Made by a program: the position numbers and the translations under genes
Notes under the pieces: model-generated
Databases searched by the model: none
Told to the model about the DNA's origin: nothing
What the model saw: only the letters and a program-made list of their open reading frames with translations
Shown: one piece after another, positions 20,218-31,452 of the stretch
How the letters are laid out: each line of letters starts with the position of its first letter
Numbering within the stretch: position 1 is the stretch's first letter
Assembly: GCA_003439945.1 (NCBI GenBank)
Contig: QVRM01002117.1
Location: forward strand, 62,001 to 126,000
DNA: 64,000 nucleotides
Source: Dermanyssus gallinae
Lineage: Eukaryota > Arthropoda > Arachnida > Mesostigmata > Dermanyssidae
Direction of reading: 5' to 3'

Positions 20218-21344
20218 CCAGCATCATCCTGAAAACAATGTTTAATATTAATGCAAGCACATATGTATTACTTAAAATGTTAACTAGCAGATGATGTCGT
20301 TACTCTGTAGGTCTAATAATAAGTCCTTTCTGGATTACAGTCGACCCTCTATTAGTATGAAATCACTTCTACTAATGTTTTAACCACCGTTTTGTCCTTC
20401 GTCTTATTGACTCAACGCGGCGCTAACGGGAAACTAAGTGTTAGACCAAACCATATTTCAACGAAATTAAGAATGCACACAGTTTCGTCAAAGGCTACGT
20501 CATATCATAAAAAATACGATACTGAGGATGCTAAATCCAGCTACGATAAGCGAGTCGAGAGTCGAGTCCGTCGCCGGACGTAATGCTTGTCGTCGCTACA
20601 GCCCCTCCCACTAATCAGGCTGTTGTTTCAATAGTAACAACAACAGAACTAGAAACGGAAAAGTGCACTTGTAGAGCGCGGGCTTCTCTATCCTGTTTTG
20701 CTGCACTTCACCAACAAAAGAAAAGCAACAAGCGCTACAGTCATCATCGCTGGTTGGTTCAAAACAGGAGACGACCCCGGCTAGAGCCGGCTAGTTCTGC
20801 TCCAGTCCGTCTGTCTCGAACTCCCACCATCGTTCATTCGTCATTCAGATCCGTCGTTCAACCGACCGACAATCGTGTCGGACTGTGCAGTACACCCACC
20901 CCTCCGTCTAGTCGTTTGGCCGGGTCGTCAACTAATTGCAAATGTGAGAACAGACGGAGAGCCGAACGAACGTTTGTACGTGCACGCATAGCCTGCCCGG
21001 GCGGTGCTGGCCGGCCTGGCCGAATCATTTCATTCGCCGTGGAGGGACTAATTATAGATATACACTCTCTCTCTTCTCTGTCCTATGTCTGCGTTGCGAC
21101 CCTTTGGTCATCAGACCTTTGAGATTATTTTTCTCGAGCGAAGTTCAAGTGAGCGGATGTCCTCGAGCAGTCGCATCAGTAGAAGCAGCAGCAGCAGCAA
21201 CAACAGCCGCCGCGAGCCTGCCATCATAAATCCCTGAAACCCCTCTGAAGGCCGGCGGAGCACCGTACGCCACTAAGCTTGGTCGCCGCCATCGTCACAC
21301 GAGGAGGCGTAATTTCTCACTTGTCTGACGTCATTCCCTAATTT

Positions 21345-21378
<34 letters not shown>

Positions 21379-22640
21379 CAAACCCTCAATTCGTACTTTG
21401 CGCTCCTAACACGTTTTCCTACTTCTCTCTTATGCTGTTGTCTTGTATTCCTCCTCCCCGTCTGAAAGTATGAATGGATGGATAAAAGAATGTGATTTTT
21501 TGTTTTTGTTCGCTCGACTGTGAACGGCAGAACGGCAAAGAAACGTCTGCTTGGCTGTGATTATTACCAGTTGGGTTGGCAGGGCCAATGGTTGGGTTCG
21601 GGGGTACACGGCAAAGGAGTATGTGTGTAGGTCTGTGACTCTCTCTCTCAGTGCGGCCCTCGTCACTTTTCTGCTGCCTCCTGACCCTTATTCAGTTCCT
21701 CTTTGACTCTCTCCAAGGGTCGCCCCTATCCACCGCCTTCCTCGTGGTTCTCCCTTTTAAAGGAACCCTACCCATCTCGTGGATCTCGTGGATGCATTCA
21801 TCCTGCGTACAGGAAGCCAGCTATAGAGCGACAGTGTCCGCGGGGGCGTTGTTGTTATTCTGTCCTTGCTTTGTTTTCCCTTCTTCCCCGCCATCCCGCT
21901 AAAGCAGCGCGCGAAGCGCGGTCTGATGCCGCCTACGCCACCACCACACTGCAAAGATTGCCCTACGTCCCGCTGCACCCGCGCTCACGTCGGCCATTTT
22001 AATATTACGTGACGCTGAACTGGCCGCCGCATGCAGTATCTAACAGTACGTCGTCATGTTTGCAGTCACATTATTACTCGGGCTATGCGTGCTGATGGCA
22101 GCGACTGCTGGCATCTTAACCGTGGTCCAGAACTTGATTTAGCCGCAGTCTCTTTCACCTCAAATCGTTAAAATATATGTATTACGTTTTGCGGTATAGT
22201 AGTAGTATTTTTTTATATTAGCACTATGTAGATTTAATAGACATTGTGTTTGATTTGCATTTTACAGTGTTTGGTGTGCAAACGAATTGTCATCACTAGA
22301 ATTGTTTATCTTTTGCTTTGGTTGTATTCGCCTATGAGCATATACTACATGGCCTCACTTTCTTGATTGTCCACTTTCTCTCTCAATATTATTAACCTAA
22401 AAGTGTCTTCCGTCTAATTTTCATTGTGTGTGTGAGCATAGTCCTTAGTACCGCCTTTTAAGGCGATTACAAACCAAACAAATTGTGAGACAGTCTCTCG
22501 GCATAAAAAGTAAACAAATAAACTTATGTTGCATGTGTAAAAAATTTGCAGAAATGCTTTTCATCTTTTTTTTTTAAAGTATATATTAGAGTACTCTATT
22601 GTAGCTTAGCTACAATAATTACTTTTCATTTAAGTGTCCT
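20218..22640. other. GC-mixed DNA with long but unassigned reading frames
   Basis: A 179-codon frame at 20583-21122 (plus) is open but its Ser/Arg/Pro-rich sequence resembles no family I know. GCAGCAGCAG near 21183, a (TA)n tract at about 21347-21375, and promoter-like CGGCCATTTTAATATTACGTGACG near 21991 are present. Could include untranslated exon sequence of an undetected host gene. Confidence 0.35.
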
Positions 22641-22653
22641 AATATTCTCTTTT

Positions 22654-22786
22654 ATATATATATATATATATATATCGTCAAACATTATTTTATAGGTATT
22701 TTCTTTCTTTTATCTCATATATATATATATATATATATATAAATATCAAACATCATTTTATAAATATTTTCTTTCTTTTATCTCAT
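22654..22786. repeat. Tandem duplication linked to (TA)n tracts
   Basis: The block (TA)n + TCAAACAT.ATTTTATA..TATTTTC + TTTCTTTTATCTCAT occurs twice, at about 22654-22719 and 22720-22786, with a few substitutions. The microsatellite was duplicated together with its flank. Confidence 0.85.
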
Positions 22787-23433
22787 CATTCAGCGTTTCT
22801 AGCTGGTTATGGCAGCTCCATATCTCACTCCACACGAATTTCTAGTCTTAACTGTACCAATGCAGTTATTTCATTTAGTGTAGTCTTTTTGTGACAAGCC
22901 CTCACGCAAAAGATTATTGTTTAGCTTTTGTTTTGAAATATAGGTTGTGCGATTTACACGTCGAGGACGTGACGCCTGCATTTATGGTTAATTATTTTAA
23001 TTTTTAATATTTTATCTACCATTTTTCGCGCACGCGTGTCGCTTCAATTTTGACGTTGGTAAACGTTGATCGTAGTTAGCGTTTTCTTTGATAAGCTTAT
23101 ATACCATAAATTCAATTAACTTCTAGGATGTACCTGGACATATATCATTTTATACATATACTTTTTGGCAAATAATTAAGACACATGATAAACTTTCATA
23201 TTATTCCTCTCCTCTTGCATTTGTTTAAAGATAATGATGTAATTTTCATTTGTACTGTTTAGCTTTGTGTTTCATTTATTTCCGGATAGTATATATTGCT
23301 CCGTCTTCCCTATTCTCTATTATCCACCTTTGCAATCCTATATCGTACGTTTTATTTCTTTTGCCTTCGTTCTTTCTCCTTCACTTCCGCTCTCGTTCGC
23401 GGTTAGGCTTTACTTTTATAACTTTTAACATTC

Positions 23434-23458
23434 GAGCAGCAGCAGCAGCAGCAGCAGA
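23434..23458 (+). repeat. (AGC)n trinucleotide microsatellite
   Basis: About eight AGC units inside a reading frame of 105 codons (23250-23567) that shows no family resemblance. Confidence 0.9.
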
Positions 23459-23905
23459 AGCTACGAGCGCAGTAGTAACAGCGCTATGCGACCTAATAAA
23501 GTTTTTCGACGTGAGCGGCATTAGGATGAATCTTATTTGCGATAGATTAGGTAGACGCCGAAGATGAGGCGGTGGCGGCCGCGTCTAGGTTAGATGTGTG
23601 CGCTCAGGGTCAGGCCAACTAGTCGGTCCCTGGCGAAAATCCAGGACAGGGCTGGTAAACAGGACTCGATGCGGTCACTCTTGCGACGCCACCCTCCCTG
23701 TGCATCGCACCGCCACGGTCGTAGCAGAACGGGGGGGGGCGGGGCGATAGAAGAAACAGCGTTTGACTGTCTTTCTGTCTTCCCACGAATGTTACGAAGC
23801 CTGAGGATAGACCTGTCCTGTGATGAAGTCCATTCTGCGCGCACTCTAGCGTCTACTTCACGTATTTCATTTGGCTTGCGTCTGTTGGCCAGTAGGGTAG
23901 AAGCA

Positions 23906-23931
23906 GAGAGAGAGAGAGAGAGAGAGAGAGC
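23906..23931 (+). repeat. (AG)n microsatellite
   Basis: Pure AG tract inside a GC-rich stretch (about 23540-24170) with no recognised gene. Confidence 0.93.
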
Positions 23932-24244
23932 GTTTCGTCTTTGCGCCTGCTGGCGCAGCTGACGGAACGAAACAAATTTACCACGTCAGTAAAAGGGCGC
24001 GATGAAGGCTCTCCTCAGTCGAGTTTTCTTCGATTTCATTTAACCAGTCGTTGCATTCGAGTGTCGGCAAACCGCGCGAGTTGTGAGCTGGGAATTGGCT
24101 GTTTGTCCTCAGCTTCTTCCTCTCTCTCACTCTGTCGTTTCCGACCCTTGAGTTCATTCAGTTGGCGTCCGCCGAATAACAGCCACAAACATAAACCAAC
24201 ATCTGCATGTGTGTATGCAGACTATATGTATACAAATTTACGCA

Positions 24245-24296
24245 CATCTATAAACTCATATATGTGCGGAGACGCATATGAATGAGTTTATAGATG
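24245..24296. repeat. Perfect-armed hairpin, 15-bp stem
   Basis: CATCTATAAACTCAT at 24245-24259 and its exact reverse complement at 24282-24296. The 22-base centre (TATATGTGC...GCATAT) can extend the stem imperfectly. A (TA)n tract follows directly. Confidence 0.85.
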
Positions 24297-24299
24297 ATA

Positions 24300-25373
24300 T
24301 ATATATATATATATATATTTGCACATACGAAGATGGATGAAAAAGTTCTAATAATTATTTAGAAACAAAAACATATTCATCTTCAAACATTTTTTGTTCC
24401 CTTTTGAAATATTAACTTTTCGGAAAGGCGTCGTTCGGAATCCAATTAAGTTACTTCTACGATTTTTTCCTTTATCTTTATTATATTTTTTCCTTTATCT
24501 TCTGGATAGTGTCAAAACGTTATCCCTTTAATTTTTTTATCAGCAGGGACAGGAAAACACATCGCACGGCGCCCGGCAAATAGGAATGTTGTGGAAATTA
24601 AAATAGAATCTTTCATTTCATCGGACATTTTCCGACGGACGTACATTTCGTATGTTATTGAAATTTACTCGGGTCCTAAGAGAGGCAGCGATCAGTCTCT
24701 GCAGCTGCCTCAAAGCAAGGGCCATCTAGAGAGCGGCAATGGCCAGCCCGGCCAAAGCCGAGATCACCTTTACACAGAAGGCCGGAGAACAGAAGAGACT
24801 TACGTCAGAAATAATCCTTCAGAGGAAAAATAAGAATCCGGCGGATTTCGTTACAGACGCTTCAAATTGATTTCGCGTCGGCACGCGTGTCATTTTTGCT
24901 TAATTGCTAGCTTGTGAGGTAGCCATTTAGCATTATTTTTTTCATGCATAGATGCGCAATAATGGAGCTGTAGAATGGATATGTACCGGAGCATATGTCT
25001 TCTGCTATTTCGCACAGCTGCAATCGGCGGTCAGCCACACACAGCTAGCACAATAAAAAAAAAAATTAAAAGCTGTGTTTGTCCGTCCAGAACGTAGCAA
25101 CTGCACCTCATTTGGCTTTATTATCGGTGCAGTTAAGTCTTCAAAACAGTATGTTCATTCACAGCACTGTACTCGTTCTGCTCCACCGTCACTGGGGAGT
25201 CTGTCATGTTAAAGTTGCTGGATTTGCTACAAACGCAATTCGAAACTAATCAATATCGTACATATCTTTGTTAAAGTAATGTCTTTCTTCGACGCTGTAG
25301 TGTGCGGCGCGGCATGAGCTTTTTGAAATTGTAGATAGGCGATGCTACGAATTTTTTTTTATCTGCGTAGTCA

Positions 25374-25416
<43 letters not shown>

Positions 25417-26014
25417 TATAAGTATATATATACTGCACTTACAGTGTCATGTCATTGTTCAATATATTTGCGTGTTCGTCTAAATGCGTATAGACGGGAA
25501 TGCGCCGGCCGGCGATGACGCTTGTTCTCTCTTTGGTCTCTCTCTCGCTCTCTCTCGCGTTCCCTTACTCTCCCTGCCTATCTCTCTCTCTCTCTCTCTC
25601 TCTCTGAGCCAATAACCTCTCGTAGACGGAAGCAGGTGGTCATGAGGTTGATGATGATTGTAATAGTGATGACCACCACGTTGGCTCTATTCAATCGGCG
25701 ATACTTTGTGACCAGCGTCTTCTGTGGCGCTGGGAATGCAGCATCGGCGACGACGACGACGACGACTATGACGACAACAGCAGCAGCAGCAGCAACGCGG
25801 TGGAAGGCCGCAGTGCGCACGCAGTGCACCGTCGGGGACTCCCGCGCAATAATGGAGCTGTAGAAGGAGACGACAAAGAACGACAATGAGTCGAATGATG
25901 AAAAAGCCGCAACCGTTAGCCGTCAGTATTTGGGGGATTTGGCTTTTTCCTCTGTCTATTTGTTTGTTTGTCTGACTGTTCTTTCATGTCTTGCGCGCGC
26001 TCTTGCAGTCTCTC

Positions 26015-26045
<31 letters not shown>

Positions 26046-26576
26046 ATGTCTTTCTGTTCTTCGTTCTCTGTATTTTTCTTTATCCTTTTGCCGTCGTTGC
26101 CCTTTATGACGACCAATAGATATATGGGCTAGTCATTTGTGGAATTCCACTAACGCCGCCGCAGCCAGGGCCGCCGCCGCCGCCGCAGCTGTAACACTAG
26201 TAGAAACAGAGGCTGCTCTGCTCGGTAATAGTGCAACCACCAACTGTTCGTATGTCTCATTGCTAGCTCCATTGATGATGCTACGACAGTACTACTACTA
26301 CTACTACTAACGGAAACGGGTCTGGACCCGCTTCTGTTGCGGCTGATGCTGCTCTATCCCCTCAAAACCCGGACCTACTCGCAGGTATTCGCCCAACCCG
26401 CGTCCAATGCGAAATAAATGCGGTAACGGATCCAACAGCAACAACAACAGCCATAACAGCAACAAAGTAGAAAAGGAAAAGATGCTCACGAGCATAGGAA
26501 GTGTATGTGAGAAATGCAGAAATGGGCAACGGAGAAATGAATAGGAGCGGAAGAGGAGCGCTAGAGGGAAGAGCGG

Positions 26577-26659
<83 letters not shown>

Positions 26660-28680
26660 CAAATATATGTATATATATATATATATATATAGCGAATCAG
26701 TGCGAGAGAGGTCGAAGTAGATGAGGAGTAGTTGCTCATACTTCGGTGAGACGAGTGTAGATACAAACATGCCTTTTGTCTCTAACCACGTGATTAGTAT
26801 TTGCTGGTTTTCCCTTTTCATTCCCCTCAGCCCTTACGCTTTGCTGACGCGCGTCTTTCTACGTTTCGCTCATCGTTCCCAAGGATTTCGTTTTTGCGGA
26901 TTTGCCTGTGCTGACCTCCAATATAGTGCATGCGTCGTACTTTCCCTGTTAGCGGCATTTGCGCCTTATTGACACATTGTCCTTCGATGTAACGTCATCT
27001 CGCTGCTACTGATGCTACTGTTGTTAAATCGTCGCTGGTAATTAAGTAAGCCCATTTAGCACTACCGTTTCCTTTCCAAATCAGACAAAACAGCAATAAT
27101 TTTAATTATATATGCAATCGATGTACGTCATGTCTCCTCTGCATGCTGCGTTTATTCCTCCACTTCCTCTTGAGTTTAAAACCTTTAAAGGAGCATTTGT
27201 TAGACTTGTATTACCTTTTGCTCACGGTTTGTCGTATGCTTGCTTTTTCTTCCTTCACTGACAATATGTCATTGTTAGACGGGCGACCATTTTGCAGCCC
27301 TTTGAACGCCATTTGCCCGTCTCTACATATACCGCCGCATCTTTAGCTTTTCTTTCCTCCGTTTTGTTTTCTTGGTATTTTGTTTGCCCTGCGCCCTTCT
27401 CGCTAGCTGGCTTTAGCCGACAGCGTCTTGTATTCGGCTTCAGCTGCTCCGTTCGTTTCCTAGTACTCTATTAAAATGCGCAACCTATCCATATCCACCT
27501 ACCTACACGTGGCCTGCGAGTGCAAGACGCGCACATCAATTGCAAATGGTAATAGCATACCAAAGCAGACCAACCGACCAGAGAGAGAGAAATATGGCTG
27601 AATTCGATAGCAAAATGGCACCACAACACGCCTTGACGGAGAAGCTTCGCTTGGAATGTCCAACCGATGACGAGTGACATACAAAAAAGGAATGTCGTTC
27701 GAAATTGCCCGGCCTGCGGTAACTGCGCGTACAACAGAGCGTGGCGAACAAACAAAGACGGACGAAGGCGATACAGCCATAGCGGTCGAGTAGGCTCGGA
27801 AACAGATCATGCACCAAAAAGCGGTGTATATATTTATTTGTCAACTGAAATGGGACGCGCGCTTCTCCGGCAGATATTGTCAGAGATCATGGTGCGCGTA
27901 CTAAAATGAGCGCAACTACTCTACTACCTCTCTCTTTGTTTCGCTTTTAGCTGACAACAGCATGCTGTATGCGCTTAATGTTAAGGCCATTTTATCGAGC
28001 TGCTTATGCTAACACATGCCTTCTTATTTAGCATCTTGTCTGCAGCAAGTCCGATTCTAGCTGGACGCGCCTACAGAGCTGACCGCTGACACGTTTCAGG
28101 TGTTCGACGCGATTCTATGCGTCTCACCACTATTGTTGCCTAATTTGGTATTGATGTCAGCAATGTTATTAATATTAGTAACATAACTTGTTTGATTGCT
28201 CTATGCCACTTTGATTTCTTACTATACCCTATGCGGTCCAGCTGAGCTGGCCCGGCTACTTTTAAGCCTGACGTAAGAGCATCATGTAGTAAATAGTCCG
28301 TGGGGCTCAATGAGTGTTTGCAAAAATCGGGAATTGTCACTAGGGTTGATTTTTCTGCTTTCTTACATACACGTACAGACTACGTCTTGCGATCCTTGTG
28401 ATTTCGTTGGTCCCTTCGTTGGTGATTTTTCGTCATTGTTATAAATGCCTTTCTACTTCTAAGACTGCGGTGTTGTTCGCATATCGTCCGTAGTTTTGCG
28501 GTTGTTCAAATCCTGTATTTTTATGCATTGCAGACATTTTTAGACAAATAATATTAATAATTAGTATTTAAATATTATTTTGTATAATTGCCTACTATAA
28601 TTGCCCCTGCTTTGTTTGCTATATTAAAGTACAAAAAAACAAGGTGCTAAGTGTCCATTTGTACTCTGTGAAATTCGGAT
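24300..28680. other. Stretch rich in simple repeats, no recognised gene
   Basis: Holds (TA)n at about 25374-25431, (TC)n at about 25575-25606 and 26010-26045, (ACG/CAG)n near 25755-25795, GCC-rich sequence near 26160-26190, ACT repeats near 26290 and a very long (TA)n tract at 26579-26691. Frames of 80-134 codons are open but are driven by repeats or lack family resemblance. Confidence 0.5.
26579..26691. repeat. Long (TA)n microsatellite
   Basis: About 113 bp, nearly pure TA with a few TATGTATA and ACAAATA interruptions. Confidence 0.97.
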
Positions 28681-28681
<1 letters not shown>

Positions 28682-28714
<33 letters not shown>

Positions 28715-28742
28715 CATCATCATTATTATTATTATTATTATT
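28682..28742. repeat. (ATT)n trinucleotide microsatellite
   Basis: About 20 ATT units with ATC variants in the middle. Confidence 0.95.
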
Positions 28743-29007
28743 TTTACTATTTTTAGTATTATTGTTTGTAATCTCAAAATTTCAGGACACTGTTTGTTTT
28801 TAATATTGTGAACGATTTACTTACGACCATTAGCCCAGTGCGTTTGTCGCATCGACAACCAAGTACAACCCTACAGTGGATTACTAAATATATTTGCTGA
28901 TCATGCCCGTTTTTTACGATAAGTATAAATTTATATTTTCTAGTCACACTTCATTCATTAAAAAATGGTTTAACAAAAAATAAGCGTTGGTACAGATATG
29001 TGCGGTG

Positions 29008-29068
29008 TCCTGTAGTAATGTAGGTCATTTTTTACTGTAGTCCTGTAGTAATGTAGGTCATTTTTTAC
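29008..29068 (+). repeat. 33-bp tandem duplication
   Basis: TCCTGTAGTAATGTAGGTCA followed by TTTTTTAC begins at 29008 and again at 29041, identical over at least 28 bases. Confidence 0.95.
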
Positions 29069-29764
29069 GTTTCTTACAATGATTCATTTATATACCTATA
29101 TATGACCGTCATTTTGATATTCAACAAGAATCCGACTTGACATGCTTGAACCGGCATTGTTGTTGCTGTCGGGATCGTCACCGCTACTGGTATTGTTATA
29201 ACTGTTTACTATTCTTGTTGCCGTCATTATTGTTACCATTACGTTAGTCGTATTCTGCCACATTGTCTGACGAACCATCGCTAATCGACTCGAATTGGAC
29301 ATATGAGAGTGTGTGTCTGCTGTAGTTTGAACTGCCAAAAGCACATGTGAAATAGCCAGCCTACCCGAGCAGCACAACATACACTGCAAGTGCTTTGACG
29401 TTGATTTTATGAAATTCATTTTCTGATATATGTGCATGTACTCGTGTGTATGAGTGTATGCAGGTTTGTACGGAAAATACCCTCTCTGTGCCCAAATTGG
29501 GGTCTGCTTTTCATTCTCAACCACTCGTCAGCCGCAAGCAAGCGAGTGAATTCCCAGCGAGTTTCTACACGGGCTTGGGGATAACTTTGGGCTCTGGTAG
29601 AGTCGTTGGCAGCTGTTGCACTCATTTGTATATCGTAGTAGTTGTTGTTGTTGGTGTTGTTGTTGCAGTAATCGTAGTACTCAACTGCTTCCAGTAATTG
29701 CGTTCCCTCGATTCCCGGAATGTCAGGCAGAGGTGGCGGCTTCTATACATGTGCCTTTCTTTCC

Positions 29765-29824
<60 letters not shown>

Positions 29825-30074
29825 CGCGCTTGTCATCATGCTACAGCGTGTTTCAGAGCGTCTGTTCCAAATGACGCTCCTCGACTGCCCTTACGTGTGT
29901 CCGTGTCACTCTAATGTCGTCGGCCGAAAAAGGCGTGTGCTCTCTTCCTCGTTCTAAGCGTGCATTGACGCTGTAGATTTCCCTACAATGTAAAAATCTC
30001 AATCGCCTTAGCAAAACTATGCGTATACGTATGCGTGTGCTCTGTACACTTGTAGTTCGAAATTCGAAGCTCTT

Positions 30075-30077
<3 letters not shown>

Positions 30078-30159
<82 letters not shown>
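30078..30159. repeat. (TA)n-(TC)n-(TA)n compound microsatellite
   Basis: Two TA tracts separated by CTCTCTCT. Confidence 0.96.
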
Positions 30160-30161
<2 letters not shown>

Positions 30162-31068
30162 CAGCAGGTATTACAAGCAACCTGCCAAACGTGGTGGCAT
30201 AGCCTAAGACTTTGTACTTAACGAAAGCAAGATACTCTATGGCATTTGAGCGCGTACAGCAGTACCGTTGCACACACGTCTACAGGTCTGTTGTTAGACT
30301 TTTGCCGCTATAACCACAAGGGATACGGTGAGATTTGTGTGCCGTAATTTCTAAACACTTAAAACGTCAACGGGTGGTAACGTGCTCAGCGCCACTGGCC
30401 ACTAGGATGACAAACAGCACGTAGTAGTAGTAGTATTAGAAATTCGTAATTATATCATAATACTAGTAGTAGAAGTTGTAGTAGTTGTAGTTGTAGTAAA
30501 AAGAGTTGTGACCTAGGAGTAGTCAGACTCGTAATACTAGTAATTGTAGTCATTTACATTTTACTGCTATCACATATCGTAGAATCTAAGTGTCTAAGTA
30601 ATGGACTATGCGACTTACGCAGGCGTAAGTGAACGCGACTGGGTTATCGCGACCGTGGGACTGCTTCGTGCAACTTCAATTACCCGCGTTAATCTTCGCC
30701 AGCTGGTGAATGACTGAGTGAATTGGCCGTGCTCGTTTGCGGCCATTTTAGACCGGGGGCAGACCAACCAACCGACAAGACCGACAAGACCGACCTGACA
30801 TCTTCTTTGTTCTTCTTCATCATCATCATCATCATCCTCCTCTTCCTTGTCTTCCTGCACGCTGATCATTTATTTTGTGACGAAACACTCCGTGCCTGCA
30901 TCGTGCCCGTCCTGCTTTCGGCTCGTTGAACTACCATCACTATCGTTTGAGGCGGGTAGATTAGAATTAATAGCTCGTATCTAGATATATGTGTGTGTGT
31001 GTGTGTGTGCGTCTTTCTGGTGGGTCGACACAAGCGCCCGTGTAAAGTCTCACTTGAACTCATTGGTC

Positions 31069-31103
<35 letters not shown>

Positions 31104-31186
31104 CATCATCACTGCAATAATAATAATTTCACCATATCCGTAAAAAGTCGTTATTCATATGTAATTGTCGCCGATCGCTGCTACCG

Positions 31187-31405
31187 TTGCTGTCGGTACA
31201 GTGTCTATTAGAATTGGCTCAGTTGTTAAACCCCTACTGCACACAATCAAACGGGGGTCTCCTTCTATGGGGTCAAAGCCTCCTATTATGTTCTGCCAAG
31301 TTGAGTGTCGTAATTGTTGCAGGAGTAGCAGTCGCAATTACATATTTCGTCACGTGTTTTCGGGGCAGAGATCGGATGGCTCTCCGGACCATCAGCAATT
31401 CCTAA
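31187..31405 (+). CDS. Possible exon with a membrane-spanning segment (doubtful)
   Basis: A 72-codon frame ends KLSVVIVAGVAVAITYFVTC then FRGRDRMALRTISNS and a stop. This looks like one membrane helix (about 18 hydrophobic residues) followed by a basic stop-transfer stretch. An overlapping frame (31165-31452) and a minus-strand frame are also open, so the signal may be chance. A CAG splice-acceptor-like site lies at about 31321. I do not recognise the protein. Confidence 0.2.
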   Translation: MLSVQCLLELAQLLNPYCTQSNGGLLLWGQSLLLCSAKLSVVIVAGVAVAITYFVTCFRGRDRMALRTISNS

Positions 31406-31452
31406 AGGAAACTACCTCATCTTCAGAATCTGCCCATGCTGCAATTTCTTAA

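Larger units (their letters stand above)
28743..31150. other. Stretch rich in simple repeats, no recognised gene
   Basis: Holds a 33-bp tandem duplication at 29008-29068, (TA)n at 29765-29823 and 30078-30159 (the latter split by TCTCTCTC), TAG/TTG-rich sequence near 30420-30500, (TCA)n near 30812-30834, (TG)n near 30988-31008 and (TA)n near 31068-31096. No family resemblance in the open frames. Confidence 0.5.

Noticed and set aside
20583..21122. A 179-codon protein-coding gene
   Set aside because: No family resemblance, Ser/Arg/Pro-rich, GC-rich DNA with few stops by composition.
26362..26821. Proteins with long Ile-Tyr runs, and similar ones elsewhere
   Set aside because: Translation of (TA)n tracts on both strands.
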